From Trogon surrucura (lineage: Eukaryota; Chordata; Aves; Trogoniformes; Trogonidae), in NCBI GenBank assembly GCA_020746105.1, contig CM036618.1, forward strand, positions 91,382,122-91,446,121: a stretch of 64,000 nucleotides of DNA, read 5' to 3'. Positions 1-13,700 of this stretch are shown here, in pieces. Under the pieces are notes generated by a model. That model did no database searches. It had not been told where the DNA came from and worked only from the letters and a program-made list of their open reading frames with translations. Each line of letters begins with the position of its first letter. Position 1 is the stretch's first letter. The translations under genes were made by a program, and so were the position numbers.

Positions 1-1654
1 CTCTCTGTCTCCACCGATTGTAGGGAGGGCCTCAGCAACTACCTTTGGTCACCAAAATTCTGTCCAGCTATTGCTATCTAAGATGAACCACAATCTACAC
101 TATCTCATGATTTTTCGAGAAGTCTGTATAAATATGTTGAATGACTACCAGTTCACAAAACACAGGCAGTCTTCTGCCTACCAGAAGTCTGGGGGCATAT
201 ACTTTTGGTATGCTGATATATGTTTGTCTTCAATTTTACCAGTTAGCTTCAGAGTTCGTTGCAAGATTACCCAGTCTGCATTAAGCTGAATACGTGAAAC
301 AAACAAAAAAAATCACCAGCATAGTCAGTGCAGATATATACCAAACAAGCTGAGTTCAAGGAATTGCAGTTGTATGCTCTCTCCCTTACACCATTGGTCC
401 TGCCTTTTATGCAAAGATGTAAGGTACCGAATAACGGATAATTTATAGCAGCCTGTCCTGTGTTCTCTAACAGGCAAGCTGAAAGTATGTTTCAACAGTA
501 AGTAAAGAATAAAGCAGAGTTAAGAGATTATTAGTGTCATATCTGTATCAATACATATTTAAAGAAACACAGAACTTAAGCAATGATTGCTTAATTTATG
601 ATTGGTACACACCGTAACTTGGGCCAAAAGTAAAGGCCACCCAGGAGCAGCTGTTGGTGAGACACGCAGTGGTCTCTCCTCCCAGCAGGAACACTTGACG
701 TAAACATGTTAGTGCTCCACACACAGCATTTATTGTCAATCAAGTTACAGAGCTATTTAATGTTTTTTTTCCTTAACTTCAAAGAATTAAATGGGATAGG
801 GCCAATTCGTCTCTGGAATCACCTCTCTCTCTCCCTACCACATCTGCTGTGCTCAAAGGGGGTCCCTTAGGCTGACAAAGCTCAGGTTTGAACTTGTCAC
901 GCTCTGCGATGGTAAGACATTTCCAGTCATAGGCTGGTAATTATGGAACTTGCTTCTACATGAGATCAGACAGAGTGAACCTTCCTGCCATAACTTGGTT
1001 TGTGTCTGAGAAATTAAATAACTTAAAATCTCTTAAATCTCTGTAGAAATTTTGTGTCCACATATTAAAAATACTCTAAAGGGCCTAAAAAGGAATCTAA
1101 TAACCTCTTGGAGTAAATTGTTTCAGCAGATGCAGCTGGAAGAATTGTGCCTCCTTAACTGTGCTGTGGCTGAAGACAAAGGCAATCTTGAGTAACTCAC
1201 CTATCTCTGTTATCACTGAGACACTGCCCTGGAGGCCTTGACAAGAATCACAAACTAGAGGCTTTCAGGAGCAGAGACAGAGACTGTAGAACAAAAATTC
1301 TTTCAACTGAGAAAAAGTACGTCAGCAGCAAAATTTCAGCACAGCTAGAGCGACACACTCAACTGCTTATGCTTAAAACAGTCTAACGAAATGGGTTGAA
1401 TTACAAAGAGTGCAATTCAATTTTTGACTGCCTCTGACACAGACAAGTCCCGGACAGCTCCCCAAACAAAGATTTTTTTTTTTAAAGTTGTTGATACAGA
1501 CAACTGTAATGAGCCAATCTAGAGAGGAAGAAGAAGGAAGGTTCTGTGTTCAGAGGAAAAAGTGAAACATTATGTTATTACTGACAGTACAATAATGGGT
1601 GCCAAAGACAAGACAGCAGTCATAAGGGAACAAGTTATCACTCTCAATACCCAC
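1..1654 (-). other. RMDN2: Start of the last RMDN2 intron, left window edge
   Basis: Sequence downstream of coding exon C9. I looked for an exon encoding a charged, lysine-rich C-terminus with a stop codon behind a minus-strand acceptor and found no convincing candidate. No repeat family was recognised. This is probably intron, with the final exon beyond position 1. Confidence 0.6.
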
Positions 1655-1735
1655 CTCATTAGTAACTGTGAGAATTGACAGTGCAGAATCACAGTACTTC
1701 AGTGCATTGTTTTTCTGGCCAAGATCTTTATAGCA
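1655..1735 (-). CDS. RMDN2: RMDN2 coding exon C9 (residues 373-399), last exon seen
   Basis: The acceptor CTTCTCAG is followed by TGC TAT AAA GAT. The exon encodes [19 protein letters not shown] then SILTVTNE and ends at donor GTGGGT. It matches CYTDLEENQNALKFC and LLPTVTKE of mammalian RMDN2, after which only about 17 residues remain in the human protein. The terminal exon was not recognised between 1 and 1654. Confidence 0.94.
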
Positions 1736-4700
1736 CTGAGAAGAAAAAACATTTTGTTTCCAGTCAGACCACTGCAAGAATACCAGAGTCTACAAATCAT
1801 TATTTTTAAAAGAACTTGGTTACCTTTGCCAAATACACATAATTGTATTTGGAATATCCTGGATGCATTTCTTCTGCCTAAATAATAAAAAACAGGAAAG
1901 AAAACAGACATAAAACTTGTGGGATGAGGTTTATGTGGTCTGCGTAACATTTTTAGTAATGCACTAAGTTTCCTATAACATCAGACTGAATCATCCCTAC
2001 TGTGTACACCACAATCTGTTCAGCACTTAAAAAAACAATTCAAGAAAACCCAAAACTCAAACCGTAAAGCAGCCACATGAGGTGTTGATACTGAACACAT
2101 AAAAATGTTTTGCACTGCTTGCTCTCCTAAGTGCTTTGTAAAGATACCAGATCATCCTATAGAGTATCTGTTGGATTCATTCTCTTACACAGTGGTTTGG
2201 AAGACACTGCACTCTCTAGATTATTAATATTAATTTCTTCATCAAAGAAATAACCAGCCAACCAACCAACCAATCCACCATTCACACTCTGTGTAAAGGG
2301 TAATGAATTCATCAACTTTATAACTATTTTTCCTTCACAGACCCTTGTCTTCTAGCTCTGGGTTCACCTTTCTTTTCACATTGCCATCTTCTGAGTAGCT
2401 CAGGTCTTTAAGAAAGTTCAAGTCTTCCTTTTAAAACACATCAAGGATGTGTATTAGATTGAAAGATGAGTTAAAACCTTACCAATTATCTCCTAATCAA
2501 GAAGCAGCTTTAATCAACAAACAGTTTTTGGGAGAGAAAAATTACATCAGTGAAATTCATAGTAGCTGTAATACTTGGACTAAAACAATGCTGCTTTCAC
2601 CACAACCCTGAATTATCAAACAACTAAAAAAGAAACCCAAACAGTTGTCTTTTTAGACAGTAATTTAATTTTTGTGCAGAGGATGGCTTAAACCCACAGT
2701 TTTACTCTGCAGCCCACCACAAAATGCCCTGAAGATAAAGTGAACATTTCAAATTATTTCTACCACCTTTAGAGTTTGACCTTAAAGACAAAATCTCTTA
2801 AACTCAGAAGATAGTAATGCATTGTATTGTCCAAAATTCAGGAGATCATTCCATCTTTAAGCAGACTAAACCCACAGAAAATGAGCACTTTTGACAGTGA
2901 AGAAAATATGCTTGTCCGATTCCTTTGAGAAACCGTCTGAAAGTAATTGTAATGATGGAAGTTTATGCTTTGAATTCAGTCAAGTGAAAAACTTGTAATT
3001 TTCAGCTCCAGAAGTAGAAATGATTTGTACAAACAACACTGAAAGACAGGTTTATTTTATTCATGTGATGTCTTCTACTAACTGTGAATGCCCTGGAACA
3101 TGAGACCTATACGAGAGCTTTCTTGTCTACTTCACTACAGAGGCAATTTTATCTCCATGAACAAGAAAGGCTTCTACTGAAATTCAATGAAAAGAGCTTC
3201 AGATCAGAAAGAGGGAGTTGTCACAATGTCTGTTTTCCTTGTCTATGTTAACCCTCTTAGAAAAACAGGCAAATCATGGGTTATTGCTATGGTTAATTTC
3301 TTTCAATGGCACATAATAACTAATCTATATTCATCTCACATTAAAAACAGTAACTATTAATCACGGCAAGTTATTGAAGAATTCTCTAAAACTAAAGAAA
3401 GAGAAGAAAAGGTGCTAGCCGTTCATCTCCAAACTGATTTAAAAATAGAAAAAATATTTTTGTAGAGAGCTCTTTAGATTTATAGCTACTGAAAATAACT
3501 TCGTGAGCAGGTATCTTGACAACAGTCACATAGAGCAGCTGGTAAACAGTCACATAGGAAAACCCTTGGCTAAGAGGAGTTACCTTAAGGAAGTTCTGCA
3601 ACGCTTCTTCTACTGTTGAAGTTGGTGGAGTCCCAAAGAGAGTACTTGCTATTTTCTTTTCAATCCAAGACAACTGAGCTACCTATAATGAAAAATCAAA
3701 AATAAAAAGTCTTTAGGGTTGCTTCTCACTTTTGGAGTAAATACTGTCCTGTGCCACTGTGCTACTTATACAGCCTATTTTGCAAAAGAACCTGTAAAAG
3801 AACGGTTTATATTGCTGATTTGCCAAATAAAAGCAAAGTCTTTTGGATTTTAGATTCTGCTAACAGGAAAACGTGCACATTAAGAAATACGTGACAAAAC
3901 ACCAACATCATTGATATGAGATTATGCCAATGCACAAAGCTTAAAGTACAGTGTATGTTTCATAAGCCCTTGCAATTTTTTTAAACCTAAGGCTAGAAAT
4001 TGTGTTTTAAACCTGTTAAGGTTTGCATCATAGTCCATGTACCCAACTACTTTTCAACATTACAAAAAGCTCTTGCTACAGTCAAAACGTGAGCGTTTTT
4101 GGTGCTTGTAATACAAGCGCATTTAGTACATAGAAGCTGGTGACAACCACTGTTAAGGAACAGGCTTCACCTTTTTTCCTCTTCAGATCTGACAATACCT
4201 GCCAAAGACCTCTTCTCATTTCAGGAAGACAGGCTGTTATTAAAGGACTTTAGGGAACTGTCATACTGCTACACAACGTATATGACCTCTTCACTTACAT
4301 ATATTGAAACCTTACAGAAACTGCTCTGCATTAAGATATTTGGCTCCACCACCTAACCTGGCGAAACAAACCTCACATCTCTCTAACAAAGGATGGAGCT
4401 GGACCCTGTTTAAACAGAGAAGTGAAGCGACTCTCCTTTGGACACTTCAACAACACCTCTAAAGTCAGGACTTTACTCCTTCACACCAGTCTTTGAACCA
4501 CAGCACTGACGACTCCTTTCACAGGGTACAGCTGAGTTTAAAAATTGCAAAAACCAACGTTCTGTGTATTCCTATCAATTTCTGGCCTGATCTGACCTAT
4601 GCAGAGGCAAAGACCTATGCAGTCAAAGAGAGAGTGCCTCTCATCGGAGACCTGGAGGTGAAATCTAAATTGCATAGGGACATCTCTTTTTCAGAGGAAG

Positions 4701-7700
4701 TTGCCATTCAAATAACAAGAGTTGAGCCTTGATCTCAAGTCTATCCTACTGTCATAAAAACGAAAATGGTTTTGGATAGCTTTAGATTAGTCCCGCCTCG
4801 TTGCCTGGCTTCTCATTCTCTTCAGGGCTCTTGCTGCCCTACCCCATCTTTTTCAGCTAAACCCAGCAATTACTCAGTAGATGTCAGTTAATTATGGTAA
4901 AGCGTACAAATTCATCCACACGTAACCGTCCACAGCCATCAACCAGAATGCTTCTGAGAAGACACCAAGCTCTATGTGTTTCTTGTTGCAAACTACCCTA
5001 AAAATATCACCGCAAAGAGTACAAATACAGGCCAGCACACAACAGGAAAGTGCATAGGACCATGTTTTCTCATCTGGCCTCCCTGACTCTAGGTGCCTAA
5101 CAGCAACACTGCTTGGAGACAGAAGGCACCCTGGTCAAATCTTGGTGGTTGTTTGGCAGGGTCCAATGCCTTTTTTGTTAAAAGCCATCAGTAAGTCTTT
5201 CACACAAACCAACTAAAAATTATATTCCAGATAGAAACAACGCTAGGATAATCAAGCTTTTATTTTTCATTCTCTTTCTCTCTCTCACATATCCCACTAC
5301 TGAAGCCTCCTCTAAGAGAATAAAGTGTTTTTTATAAAAGCTCCGCAGCACTCCTAGAAGCACGGAAACAACTCTGCCACTCCTCTCTGCACCACAGTGC
5401 CTTCATACTGTGTTACGAACTGCAGCAGCCTGGTTTAACTTCACATTGCATTTATGTATAATTCCCTCATACAACTCATTTCCCTAGCTACTCTATAGTT
5501 CCCGAGACATATTCTGCAAGAGACATTAAAGGGATTTTTACAAAAGTATTGTTTTCTTCATGACTGCTGCAGCATTCTATATTCTTCTGGAAAAGGAAGG
5601 GGTTTTCTGTATTTCTAGGTCCATAACATCAAGACAGAGGTAGCTCATTAGAGGAGGGAAAAGAGGGAAAAAAATAAAGTGCACATATACACTTACACTG
5701 TTCTCTACTAGACCACAAGACATCCCGGAGTTACACAGACATCACACAGATATAATTACGACACACATGTAGACTGTTATGCAATAGTGAGGAAACAAAA
5801 TTGCAGTTTTTCCATGTGGAGTTATAATTACCTATTGAAAACACAAGTTCTTCCTGGCAGTTGTTTTATTTTCTTGGAAGATTTAATCAGAACTGATTTA
5901 CTGAGGTTTTAGTCCTTATTTTGCCTGGCTGAGGTGCTGCTTTGCACTACTCAAACCTAAAATAAGCCCAAACATATATGCACTTGGCCATTTTTTTATT
6001 ACAAATCCCATCAAAAGTGGGAAATGCATGTATGCTCAACAGTGAGTTTTCTTGAATGTGCACTGACTCCAGCATTATACATGGTGACTACTACACAGAC
6101 AGTCTGAGGGTTCTCTTATGCTTTGAGCAGTCAGACTTATATGCCACTGGCTTGATGAATTAATTGCAGCTAACTCTAGCAATCTATAAATGAAGTGCTT
6201 AGTATAAGCAAGTTTTCCAAGGTCTTTGCAGGGAGAGAAGAATTTCCATTAGGTAATTCCTCTTCACCTACATTAGCCTGGGATAGTCACTCTTCTCTCT
6301 CTTTTTTCTTTCACTACAAAAGGAGCATAGACAATGGCACTTTGTGGATGGCTGCAGAGGTGAGGTGAATCCCATCACAACAGCTTAACCACACCCCACC
6401 TAAGCCAGTCTGCACCCCCCTCTGACTGAGGTGGGACAAATGGAAAAGACCTGTTTTACGCCAGACACAAAACTGTGTCCTGGAGCAGTAATGATGAACA
6501 GGAAATTATACCCTTCCCCTTAAACACACACAAGCACAGTCTTTAATCTGCAATAACTTTATATTAGAGTAAATTTTACTGTAGTGCAAATTTCACTTCT
6601 ACAGTCAAGGTTATTCCAAATAGTGCAAAGCATGTAAAGTAGAATCACAGAATCCTTTAGGTTGGAAAAGACCTTTAAGATCATCAAGTGCAGCCATTAA
6701 CCTAGCACTGCCAGGCCCACCTCTAAATCATGTCACCAAACACCTCATCTATACATCTTTTAAATACATTCAGAGATCACGACTCCACCACTTTCCTGGG
6801 CAGCCTGTTTCAATGCTTGACAACCTTTTCAGTGAAGAATTTTTTCCTAATATACAACGACAACAATAAAATTGAAGAATGGAAGTTGCTTTTGCCTTAC
6901 AGGTGATTTCCAAACCTTAGGTGGGTTTGGGGTTTTTTTAAGTCTCCCAAGTGCTGATATCAGTCCCCCTAGTAGCCTGAAAATTCACAAGAGCACTGCA
7001 AGGAACACTGTACTTCCACAGAATAGCAGGTTTTAATGTATTGGGTAACTTGAGGAACACTGCTCCCCAGCTGCCGTACATGAGGAGAGCTAGTCCCACT
7101 CGCTTAAGAGTGAAAAATCACGCCCTGAAGGGCCATGAGCCAGATCCTGAACTTCCCTTGGGCTGGAGGGGAGTTGGTCATGACAACAGCCTGGCCTCTG
7201 CAAGGAGAGGAGGCCACTCTTCAGTATCTGAAAGCTGACAGAGCTGGTTGTCTTAAACAGTCTCTCACAGGACAGTCAAACAGTAAGCTCTCATCCGCTT
7301 CTTCTACCCAAATCTCTGCTAGTATCAGAGATGGAAGAAAGCCACCACAGAACTAAACTGCAGCTGGTCATAAAGTTTGTACCTAGCACACTCCTGTCGG
7401 CCTCTTGTTCCTCTGAAGACCACGGGACAAAACATGTTTCTCCCTTAAATATTGGGAAGAGAAACTTCCTAACATCCCTTTTTCTTCCTTAGCCTCAGAC
7501 CAGCAAAATCATGTATGAACTGTAACACTGGCTGAAGTTCAGATTTTTGTTTTTCCCTTCCATTTGTTTTTGATGAGATGCAAACTCTTCCCATTGACAA
7601 CTCTTCCCAAACTCCAGGATCATCGTACCAAGGAAACTAACCCACTTGGATTGGAAACTGAGCCAGGATTGACTCCCAGTCCTAAAGGATGTCATCCTCT

Positions 7701-10700
7701 GATGTTTCCCTGCTAACAGCTCTCTGAAGACAGATCCCACAGTTGTCTTCCATAAAGGAAAATCATTCCATTGATTCAGCTTCAGTAAAGTGCTAATGGC
7801 ACCCACTTAAATATCCACACAGAGCTTCTCCTTTGTTATTACAATACATTAATGTAAAATTGCAATAAAAAATTTTGCAATGTTTTGACTTCTGGACAAG
7901 ATTAGGACACCAGTTTTAACATGCTGACTTCCAACACAAATATTCTCTTTCTTGACAGCTGAGGAACCAGGACAGTCTGCACAGACATTCAGGCATTTAT
8001 CCAGCTTGAATTCCCTGTGCCTTTCACTTTTGAGCAAGGGGAGCAGATTTATAGAGCACACAGACAAAGGAACTGGGTCAATTTGTTCCCAGATGTAACC
8101 CAAAGAGACACTGGGATACACCACAAATGAATCCAACACATAGCATATGACCTGCAAAAAGAAAATACCAAAAGATCTAATTTTTAACACCCTACTACGA
8201 TGTACCGAAGACTCAGATCCTGTTTCACAAGTATACATTAAGTGTTCTGTGTCAATCCTACAATGGCAAGTAGCCATGAGTCTCATCTAGATATATACTC
8301 CACTTTAAAAGCTATTCTAAACATTAAAACACTAAAAACCCCCACAAATTATAAAGGATTATCAGATAGACAACTGTGCCCAAAACTCTAAGGAAATAAA
8401 AGCAACCACGCATCATAGATTAATTCACTCCCAATAAACATTTCTTGCTGATCTGAAGAGCAAAGTAGTTTTCACTTTCCCTTAAAAAAAATGAAATTGA
8501 AACTCGAAAGGTACTTATTTTAAATCATACGAACTAACTCAAGCATGTATTTAAAACGTTAAACCTTCCCCAAAAGATACATACTTAACAAAGCTGGTTT
8601 TTGTCACAGAAAGCTGAGAAGAAGAGCTTTGTCCACCACCAAAGACATTTTGAATGAAAATTATTTTGCTGCACTTGTTTTTCTTTGGAATAATAACAGC
8701 TCTTTTACACAGTAAACACTAGTTAGTATGTTGATTACAACTATACGGTAATCATATTTTCCTAACATTATCACTAAAGTTACCCTGGAAAAAACTACCA
8801 CTACGTAGAAATTCATATCAGCAGTTATCCATTACTAGTGGTGTTCAATTATGCTTGCTCAATGCAAAAATAAATAGTTTTTTTCCCCCTTGTCACCGCT
8901 GTAAAACAAAACAGAAACATCAGAGCTATAGGTGGCTTCTTGTACACACAGCAGGTCTCACAGGCAATTTTCCACATCAATTCCTCTATGAAATGCTTGG
9001 TAAAAATCTCACCTACCCAACTGTGATACCAGAAGTCATTTTATAACAAAGCGGAGATGATACACACATCAGAACAGAATCTTCCCTTTTCGTACAGCTC
9101 TGCTGGCTTTAGAACGGTTAGAGAAATAAGAAACTGCAAAAACCGATTTGTAGACAAGGTGGCACACAACTGCCACCAGCTCTGCATCAGAGATAACTCT
9201 CCACTGCTGCGAGGCAGTGAAAATCCAGCTACAACACTCTGCATCAGCTTTGAATCTGGCCCAGTGAGAATAATTGCTGAGTAAGAAATTTGACACTGCT
9301 GTGCCATTGCTTTTTGCAAAGTAGTGTTACACTGAGGGAGGTAAGAAATGGCAGTCAGAGTCAAATTCTGGCAAAACTCCACAGATAAACAGCTGTTACT
9401 AGTAGAGGACACAGTCTCTGGACATATATTCAGCCTTCAGTAAACCTTCTTCACTTGCCTACACTATACTTTTTACCTAAAAGTCTGTTCAACTGATTCT
9501 CATTTGTGAAAACGAACTGGAGCCCTGAGTTACAACACTTGAAGCATCCCATTTTACAGTCTCTCATGCCATACCTATTTCTTTCAGTTTGTCAGCCCAA
9601 AAAACAGCACTAGGAATGAGAAAGAATTAGAAACATCTGACTATATTAGGAAGACATAAGTACATCCGGTTTCCCAAAAGTGCTACCAAAGCCTAGCAAA
9701 TATCAAAGACCATTTACCTTTTCCACTCTCACCATTTCAGTAAAAGAGTATGTGACTGAAACTAGACATTACCACTCCTGGAACAACCTTTATGAAAGAA
9801 CAAATTCTGTGGCCAGTCCTAACCTGACCCTGCAGTCAACTAGGCTAAATGTAAAAACTAACCTTCTTTCCTCAGTCACGCCTTTTTCTTCTTGAATTTC
9901 CTCATATTGGACAACACAGGCTTCCTGGTAGACAGAGCAGAAAGAACAGAGGGCCTAAGAGGAACATGATCACTCCATCTACAGGCACCAGTTACGAAGA
10001 AGCAGTGTTGAACTGTTCAAGCACCCTATCATAATCCCTACCCTGAAGAATTACTTGGAACCAATGCCACAGCCACGAGTCTACTTTTTGGGATATTTAC
10101 CAGAGGACGAAACAGCAGAATGCACAGTCCGCAGAACAGGACCAAGAAATTGGCCACATCTTTCACAAGGACTATCTACGTCACATGCACATCCAAAAGC
10201 TCTGTTAGTGGATCAGCCCAGAAATCGTCTCATGTAGCCTGCTAAAACTAACAAGGCTATCACCAGCTTCCCTGGGCTAAGATTAAGATCTAGCTTCTGT
10301 AGCAGAGCCTCAAAACTAATGTTCCCAAATGAAGGCCTCATCCTGCTACTGGAAGTGTGCAAACGACAGTAATTAATTTTTAAGAGCTGACAGCTCTGGA
10401 AGTTAAAACAAAACATTATTCAGTCCTATACTTGTATCTACTTATACAATTAAAATCTGTTCTAAGTGTTTACTATTCTGTCATGGCAGATTCAGAAGTT
10501 TAAGAAATTATTAAAAAAAAAAAAACAATGCAAGAAAAAAGAACTCAATCCTTAAGTATTTCAGTGTCTATATCTGCTTACTTGGACTGTTTCACTAAAA
10601 TGCAGGTCAGGTCATACTCTAAAGCAAATGTTAATCTGTGGCTTTAATGTTCAGTAAAGAAGCCCTGCATAGATGTTGCCAGTGTGGAACATGAGTTTGT

Positions 10701-13700
10701 AATGATACAGTGCAACAAACCACATGTGTTAGTCAGGAAGTGGTGACAGTCACTAAAATGAAACAAGAGTGAAAGAACAGTGCAGTAAGAACAAAGCGAG
10801 ATATACTGACATTACATGCAAAGTTCCCAAAAGTGATAGCTCAAGAAGAAAGCCGTGAAAAACATCTGGAAATATTTGACATAAATGGAAGCTGCAGTCA
10901 GCTGTTGGACACAGCATGGTGTAAAAGTGCTTACGGAGTAACTGGTGAGAGATGCTCTTCAAAGGCAGGACAGCAAGCACACTACAGGACAATCTTCAGC
11001 AACTCACTTTTGCATAGCTAATGCTGATATTCAAGAATACAGTGTGACAAAAAGCAAAATGAAAAGCTCTTTGAAAGAAGTTGGTGTCACTCCTTATTCA
11101 AATGAACTGAGAAAAAATGTAGTTGCTGAAAGCTCTCTGAAAGCTAAATACATGACCTGAAAAAAACTGTTAAAAGATTACTTTGCATTAAGTCTTGTTG
11201 CAGATAAAGGCTAAGTGAAAGGCTGGAATGTATCACAGTAACTCCTTTCCAGTTTGCAGGCACTTTTCAGTGACTGGTATTGGAAGGAAAAAGGCAGGGC
11301 TGGAAATCACTGCGTTAGCAGTTATCCGGAGAAGCCTCCCACTGATCTTTTACAGCATAGACTATGCGAGAACTTTTTCTTCAGACAAAAGATGCCTCAC
11401 AGCACTAAAGATGAAGCAATAAGGATAACCATCTGAGCCATCAAAGATGTCAGCATAAGAATAAGACAACTCTTACATTACAAGCACAAGAATAATTTTT
11501 ATAAAAAACAAACAAAAACTAATCAGCAGCTAAGCTAGTAAAACAATTTTAATTTTTCATACATGAGTGTTTACACTACGTAATTAATAAAATATTTAAA
11601 AGCAGCTGTTGTGCTGGCATAACAGAAATCATCTCTCTTGCAAAACTTCTCGGTGAATTACAGATTTTTATGCCTCCATCTTTGTTGTGACATTCTCCTG
11701 GAATTTACCAAGCTGGTATGGTAGCCTTGCTGCCACAGACACAATCCCACAGCATATAAATGCCTTTAACTTCTGTTACAGATGGGGAATAAAGTTACCA
11801 AAAGACTATGTTACCAGCCCAAGGTCATCCAGAAAGTCTGTGGCAGAATAAAGAACTGAAATCGAGACTTACAATATCAGAGGTCACCCTTCCTCCCTTC
11901 CAAGTATCAATTACTTTTCATTCTTACATCCAGAAAAGAAACCTGAACACAACAATGAAGGACTTAAAAGCACAGCCTGATGTACATGACAGGAGTGGTC
12001 AGCGGTTAATATCACACATGTGGAAGAGTTAATTAAAAAAATGTAAAGGTACTGCTTCATTTAGCTCAAAACTTCTACTTCAGTAAATATCTATTTTGTC
12101 TTAAGTCCCCCTATTTCATTTCAAATGCATCACCATTTTCCAGTATACTCAATTCATATGTCAGATAAAAAAACAACTTACTGTATAGCACCATCTTCCA
12201 TTTAGGTAATATAAAAAAGGATCTTGAGGCTTAAGTTCAATTGCTTTGTCTAGGTGCTCCTATTAGAAAGAAAATCAGCGTCACTTTAGATGTTTGTTTG
12301 GCAAGCGTGTTTACATTCTAAGAAGTTTGCTGCAAATCACAAATACAGAAATTCTCTTCTGCAATTCTCTTCTAACATCTTAAAATTATTTTAACTAGCA
12401 AACTCCTTCCTTATGGAGGGAAATCATAATAAAAATTATTTAGCAACTTTGCATACAATGTAAGAAGGCATACTGTATTCAGAACATACTAAGCAGCTCT
12501 AAAGTTCAATCAAAGAACTCAAGAACGTTTGTCTTACAAAGACAGTATCTTCAATTAAATTATTTACAGTTAGTATTAGGAAACTGTCACACAATAAATC
12601 AGTGAGAAAGCAGCCACTCTCTTTGACAGATCTTGCATGCCAGCACCCACCACCGAAGGATAGTCTCTTCCAGCCTCGAATGTGACTGCCCCAACCAAAT
12701 GTTATGACACAACAAACTGTTAAATTCAGAAACAAAACAAACTGTGAAATTCAGAAAACAAAACGGTTCTGTTCACAGTGAAACCATAAAAACCTAGAAA
12801 ACATCTAGTGAAGCGCTTCCTCCAAAAGCATTTTCATTAAGGGTCATGAGTATATTTATTTCACTCTTTAATTTACTAAAGAAAGCTCTTATTGCTCAAC
12901 CTGCGATTGAAGAAAAAAGAAATGTTATTTTGCTCCTAATTACCATTTCCCTCTCAAAATAAATTTGACTTCTAAGGTTTCTTTTTTCCCCCCTAGTTTT
13001 TCCCCTCCATTTTTCTAACTAAGCTAGTCACTAAAATATCTGAGTTAGACAGACCTAAGAGCCTTTTTTTTTCCTATAATTTTGTCCACAAACTACTCAG
13101 ATAGGCGCTATGTTTTCACACGATTATTTTCCCAAATCCCTTGCGTTCCCAAACAGTTCACACAGATTTCAGCAATTACTTCCAAAGAGGAAAACCTCCC
13201 TGAAAAGGCTACTGCTAACACTGTGGGCTCTCTTTTAAACTCCATCCTTAAACAACTGCAGCGCTTGTGTCAGTTGTCGTTTTCCATGCGCCCCCAGCTT
13301 GTCCGAGCGCTCAGGGCTTCACTTCCTTGGCGCAGCTCAGATGTAATTAACGCTCTCTCACAGGAAAGCTCTGCGACGCTCCTGACAGGGACGTGATGTG
13401 ACAGAGCCCCATCCCAGGCATTCCCTGGGAAGTGGAAAGCGTCTGCTGCCTCTCACTGACACCCGGAAAGGGGGAACACTGGCTCGGAGGGCATGGGATG
13501 GAAAGCGCTGGAGCAACGCTGAGGACAAGGAGGGGTAAGACTAGCACACGTAACAAACTGCTAACTCTAAAAACCACAGGTACCGTCGAAAGGACAGTGT
13601 TAAAACTTCAGGGTGGCATGAAGGATGATGGCAGAACTGTGCTAGTTCATTGCTTAATATTTCACAGTTTTATTTTCTAAACAGACTGTTACTCCTTTTT

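Noticed and set aside
340-405. Candidate final RMDN2 exon behind an acceptor-like AAAAGGCAG on the minus strand
   Set aside because: The reading frame (starting DQWCKGES) does not resemble the lysine-rich C-terminus of RMDN2.
1141-1185. Acceptor-like TTTGTCTTCAG on the minus strand as the final exon start
   Set aside because: In the required phase it gives only four residues before a stop, with no match to the family.
7849-8286. 145-codon minus-strand frame preceded by an acceptor-like TTTTTGCAG, considered as a cassette exon of RMDN2
   Set aside because: The peptide has no counterpart in RMDN proteins, and the flanking exons C6 and C7 join directly in phase and match the family without it.
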